Assembly (NCBI GenBank): GCA_009792885.1
Contig: WMCF01000026.1
Coordinates: 620,001-684,000 of the forward strand
Reading direction: 5' to 3'
Source of the DNA: Eremophila alpestris peregrina
Taxonomy: Eukaryota; Chordata; Aves; Passeriformes; Alaudidae
DNA: 64,000 nucleotides
Part shown: positions 61,911-64,000 of the stretch, in pieces
How positions within the stretch are numbered: position 1 is the first letter of the stretch
Layout: each line of letters opens with the position of its first letter
Translations under genes and position numbers: made by a program
The notes under the pieces: model-generated
What the model saw: the letters and a program-made list of their open reading frames with translations, nothing else
What the model was told of the DNA's origin: nothing
Databases searched by the model: none

Positions 61911-64000
61911 TGGAGAAATGTAAAAGAGCTCAGATGAGTTAGCAGTGGGTAGAGCTGTGCATATGTAGGGGTGCCCTGGAGAACCTGGAGATGGAAGCTG
62001 GGTTCTGGCCAGTGGCACCATGCAAGAATGTGGTTCCCAGGAGCTCCAGAAGGGCACCAGTTTTGGGTGTGGCCCAGTCAACCAATGTTTGACAAAATAA
62101 ATGGCTGAAGTGGGGTCAGTGTTGTGATTTTTGAGAAACTACCAATACTTAAAGGAGTAAAATATTTTTTCTCTATTTTCTCTCCATTTTTAGAGATAGA
62201 ATGTTCACCAAGGCAAGGAAAAGGCAATTATTAAATTTGCATAATGAATTTGGTTTTGTTATCTTCGTGTTACTCGGATTCCTAGAAAAACAAACTGATT
62301 ATCTCAGTGCATATGACTTTTCTGATAGCTATATTGCCTTAATAGCTGGTGAGGGACTAAACTACCAAAAGATTAGTACTTTTTACTTTGCTCTACTTAA
62401 AAGACTCCTGATCTTGAGCTGCAAGATATATAAAGCTAAGTAAAATAGACACAGTAGGCAAATGAATTTGATTAAGATAGTAATTAAACATACAGCTAAT
62501 TGCCTTTTACATGCTGTAAAGAGTTTTCTTAAAGGAATTGTGACTATATTTCTTTTGGCAAATACAGTTGTTTGTTTCTAATAATATCTAGACTGGCAGT
62601 GACAGATTCCTAGTGGTTTTTGCTAAAAATAACTAGATGGGTGTACAAGTTATTATATGAGTAAAAGATAAATTATGCTCAGGAAACCAAATTTTTCTTG
62701 TGAAGAGGACTTCTGTGGCTCTATAATATTTTTATGCCTGGAGTACTTGAGGAAAACAATCTGAAGAGAATGCTTGGAATAGGAATACCAGCTGTGAAAG
62801 GGAGTAAGTGCTGGAAGTAACTTCCTTCTACAAACTCATACACTTCTGGAATAAATGGAAGAAAAATTGGAGTGCCTTTAGCAGCCTAATTGGTTACTTT
62901 TTGTTACTCTATTATCATGCTCCTAGGAAAAATCCAGATCTCTTGGTTCTGGATTCCTGGTTCATGTCAGTGTTCATTGGCTTAGAGCTTCCAGTATTTA
63001 CTTTATAAAATAATTTTTGGTGTGAATAATTTTTCCTTTTGCAGCTTTATAGTCTTTACTGCTTTCAGGGACACATAAGAAATAATGGTAAAAAGGAATT
63101 CCACTGATAATTATTGAATTAAAGTAACTGTGAAAACATCAATCTGAGGTCTGAAAACAGCATTTGGAATGGTTTAAGACAGTAATATAGATTACCCATC
63201 ACAAACAATCTGTCTTGCTAAACAGAAATGTCTTGTGCTGTGAAGCAACATTCTACGTATGGAAGTGTATAAAAACAACCCCAAATTTACCAAAAAACCT
63301 AGGAAAAAAAACTCAATCAAAGGAAAAAACCTCTTAAGGGAGGCTAAGCCACCTAAAAGTAGCAGAGATGAAAAGAAATAAGAATGCTTATCCTTCAAAC
63401 CAAATTTCTTGAGGCTTTATTTTATTGGAAAACTAAGAAATACTTGTCTGAATGCAGACTGTTAATCCATGGGTTCTTTTTATTTTGTACTGTTTGGTTT
63501 TTAAAAATACTGTCTGCATTGCTTCTGTATTTCATACAGCTCTGAGAAGAGAAGATATTAAAAGTATATTGCTGTTTAGAATCATATTGAAGGGTGACGC
63601 AATATTTAAACCTTTTTAAACTAAAATCCCCAGTTTTTCCAGAACTTATGTTGTTCACTGATTTCTAAAAATCTGACTGATTGAATTTACTTGTTCAATA
63701 GTTACCATTTTACTTTTCTTGCTTCAAAACGTGATCTAAAAGTAGTTCAAAAATAGATTGAAAAGTCATCTAGTTTAATTACAAAGTAGTTTATTCAGAT
63801 GTGTCTATATTTCCAAAACTTGTAGAGCCATATGAGGCAACAGTGACAGATCTACTTGTGCTTTTTATTCCACGTCTTTCCAGGGCAGAGTGGCCATTAT
63901 AAGCAAAAATTCCTTTTAGGCTAGGGGCTTATGGACCTATTTTAGCTAGCAGAATAGACTTCAGAACTCACAGAGGTGTAATAAATAAGTTATGAGGTTT
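61911..64000. other. Intergenic sequence to the window end
   Basis: No exon, repeat body or RNA gene is recognised. The short frames look like chance. Confidence 0.5.

Noticed and set aside
1..64000. tRNA, rRNA, CRISPR array or bacterial-type operon.
   Set aside because: No cloverleaf with A/B boxes, regular spaced repeats or closely packed genes were seen; the window is vertebrate nuclear DNA.

Overview
This window is vertebrate nuclear DNA, and the repeats point to a bird. It contains CR1 LINE 3' ends of the avian type, an ERVL-type LTR of a form common in bird genomes, and mostly short introns. It holds two genes, both on the minus strand and arranged in tandem, followed by about 31 kb with no recognisable gene.

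Region 1 (521-5417, minus): a TRIM/RBCC-type E3 ubiquitin ligase gene. Five coding exons splice in frame to a predicted 382-residue protein: RING finger, B-box 2, coiled coil and a short C-terminal tail. Exon lengths of 87, 234 and 23 nt after the RING/B-box exon match the usual 96/231/23 pattern of TRIM genes. No B30.2/SPRY domain is visible before the window edge. Its first exon lies in a strong CpG island (about 4.8-5.95 kb) with CCAAT boxes, a GC box and a YY1-type site. The island looks like a bidirectional promoter. Introns hold a CR1 copy and an unexplained purine-rich open frame on the other strand.

Region 2 (7527-33116, minus): the complete annexin A10 gene (ANXA10). Twelve coding exons with matching phases total 975 nt, giving 324 residues plus stop, the length I recall for human ANXA10. 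All four annexin repeats and the C-terminal end AGDTEDY are present. The one repeat that keeps a type II calcium loop in human ANXA10 (repeat 2) reads KGVDT here instead of KGVGT. Intron 1 (10.1 kb) contains a 488-bp solo LTR with a 6-bp target duplication.

Region 3 (33117-64000): the ANXA10 upstream region. I found no convincing exon. It contains several CR1 remains (40.98-41.98, 49.43-49.57, 52.93-53.0 and 54.2-55.1 kb), a possible reversed LTR near 55.3 kb, and an ERVL-type solo LTR at 61372-61905 with a 5-bp target duplication. The rest is A+T-rich unique sequence.

The two genes are not known to work together. I found no evidence of a new multi-gene system. The most useful leads are the altered calcium loop of ANXA10, the TRIM gene without a visible B30.2 domain, the divergent CpG island, and the purine-rich frame at 2215-2445.
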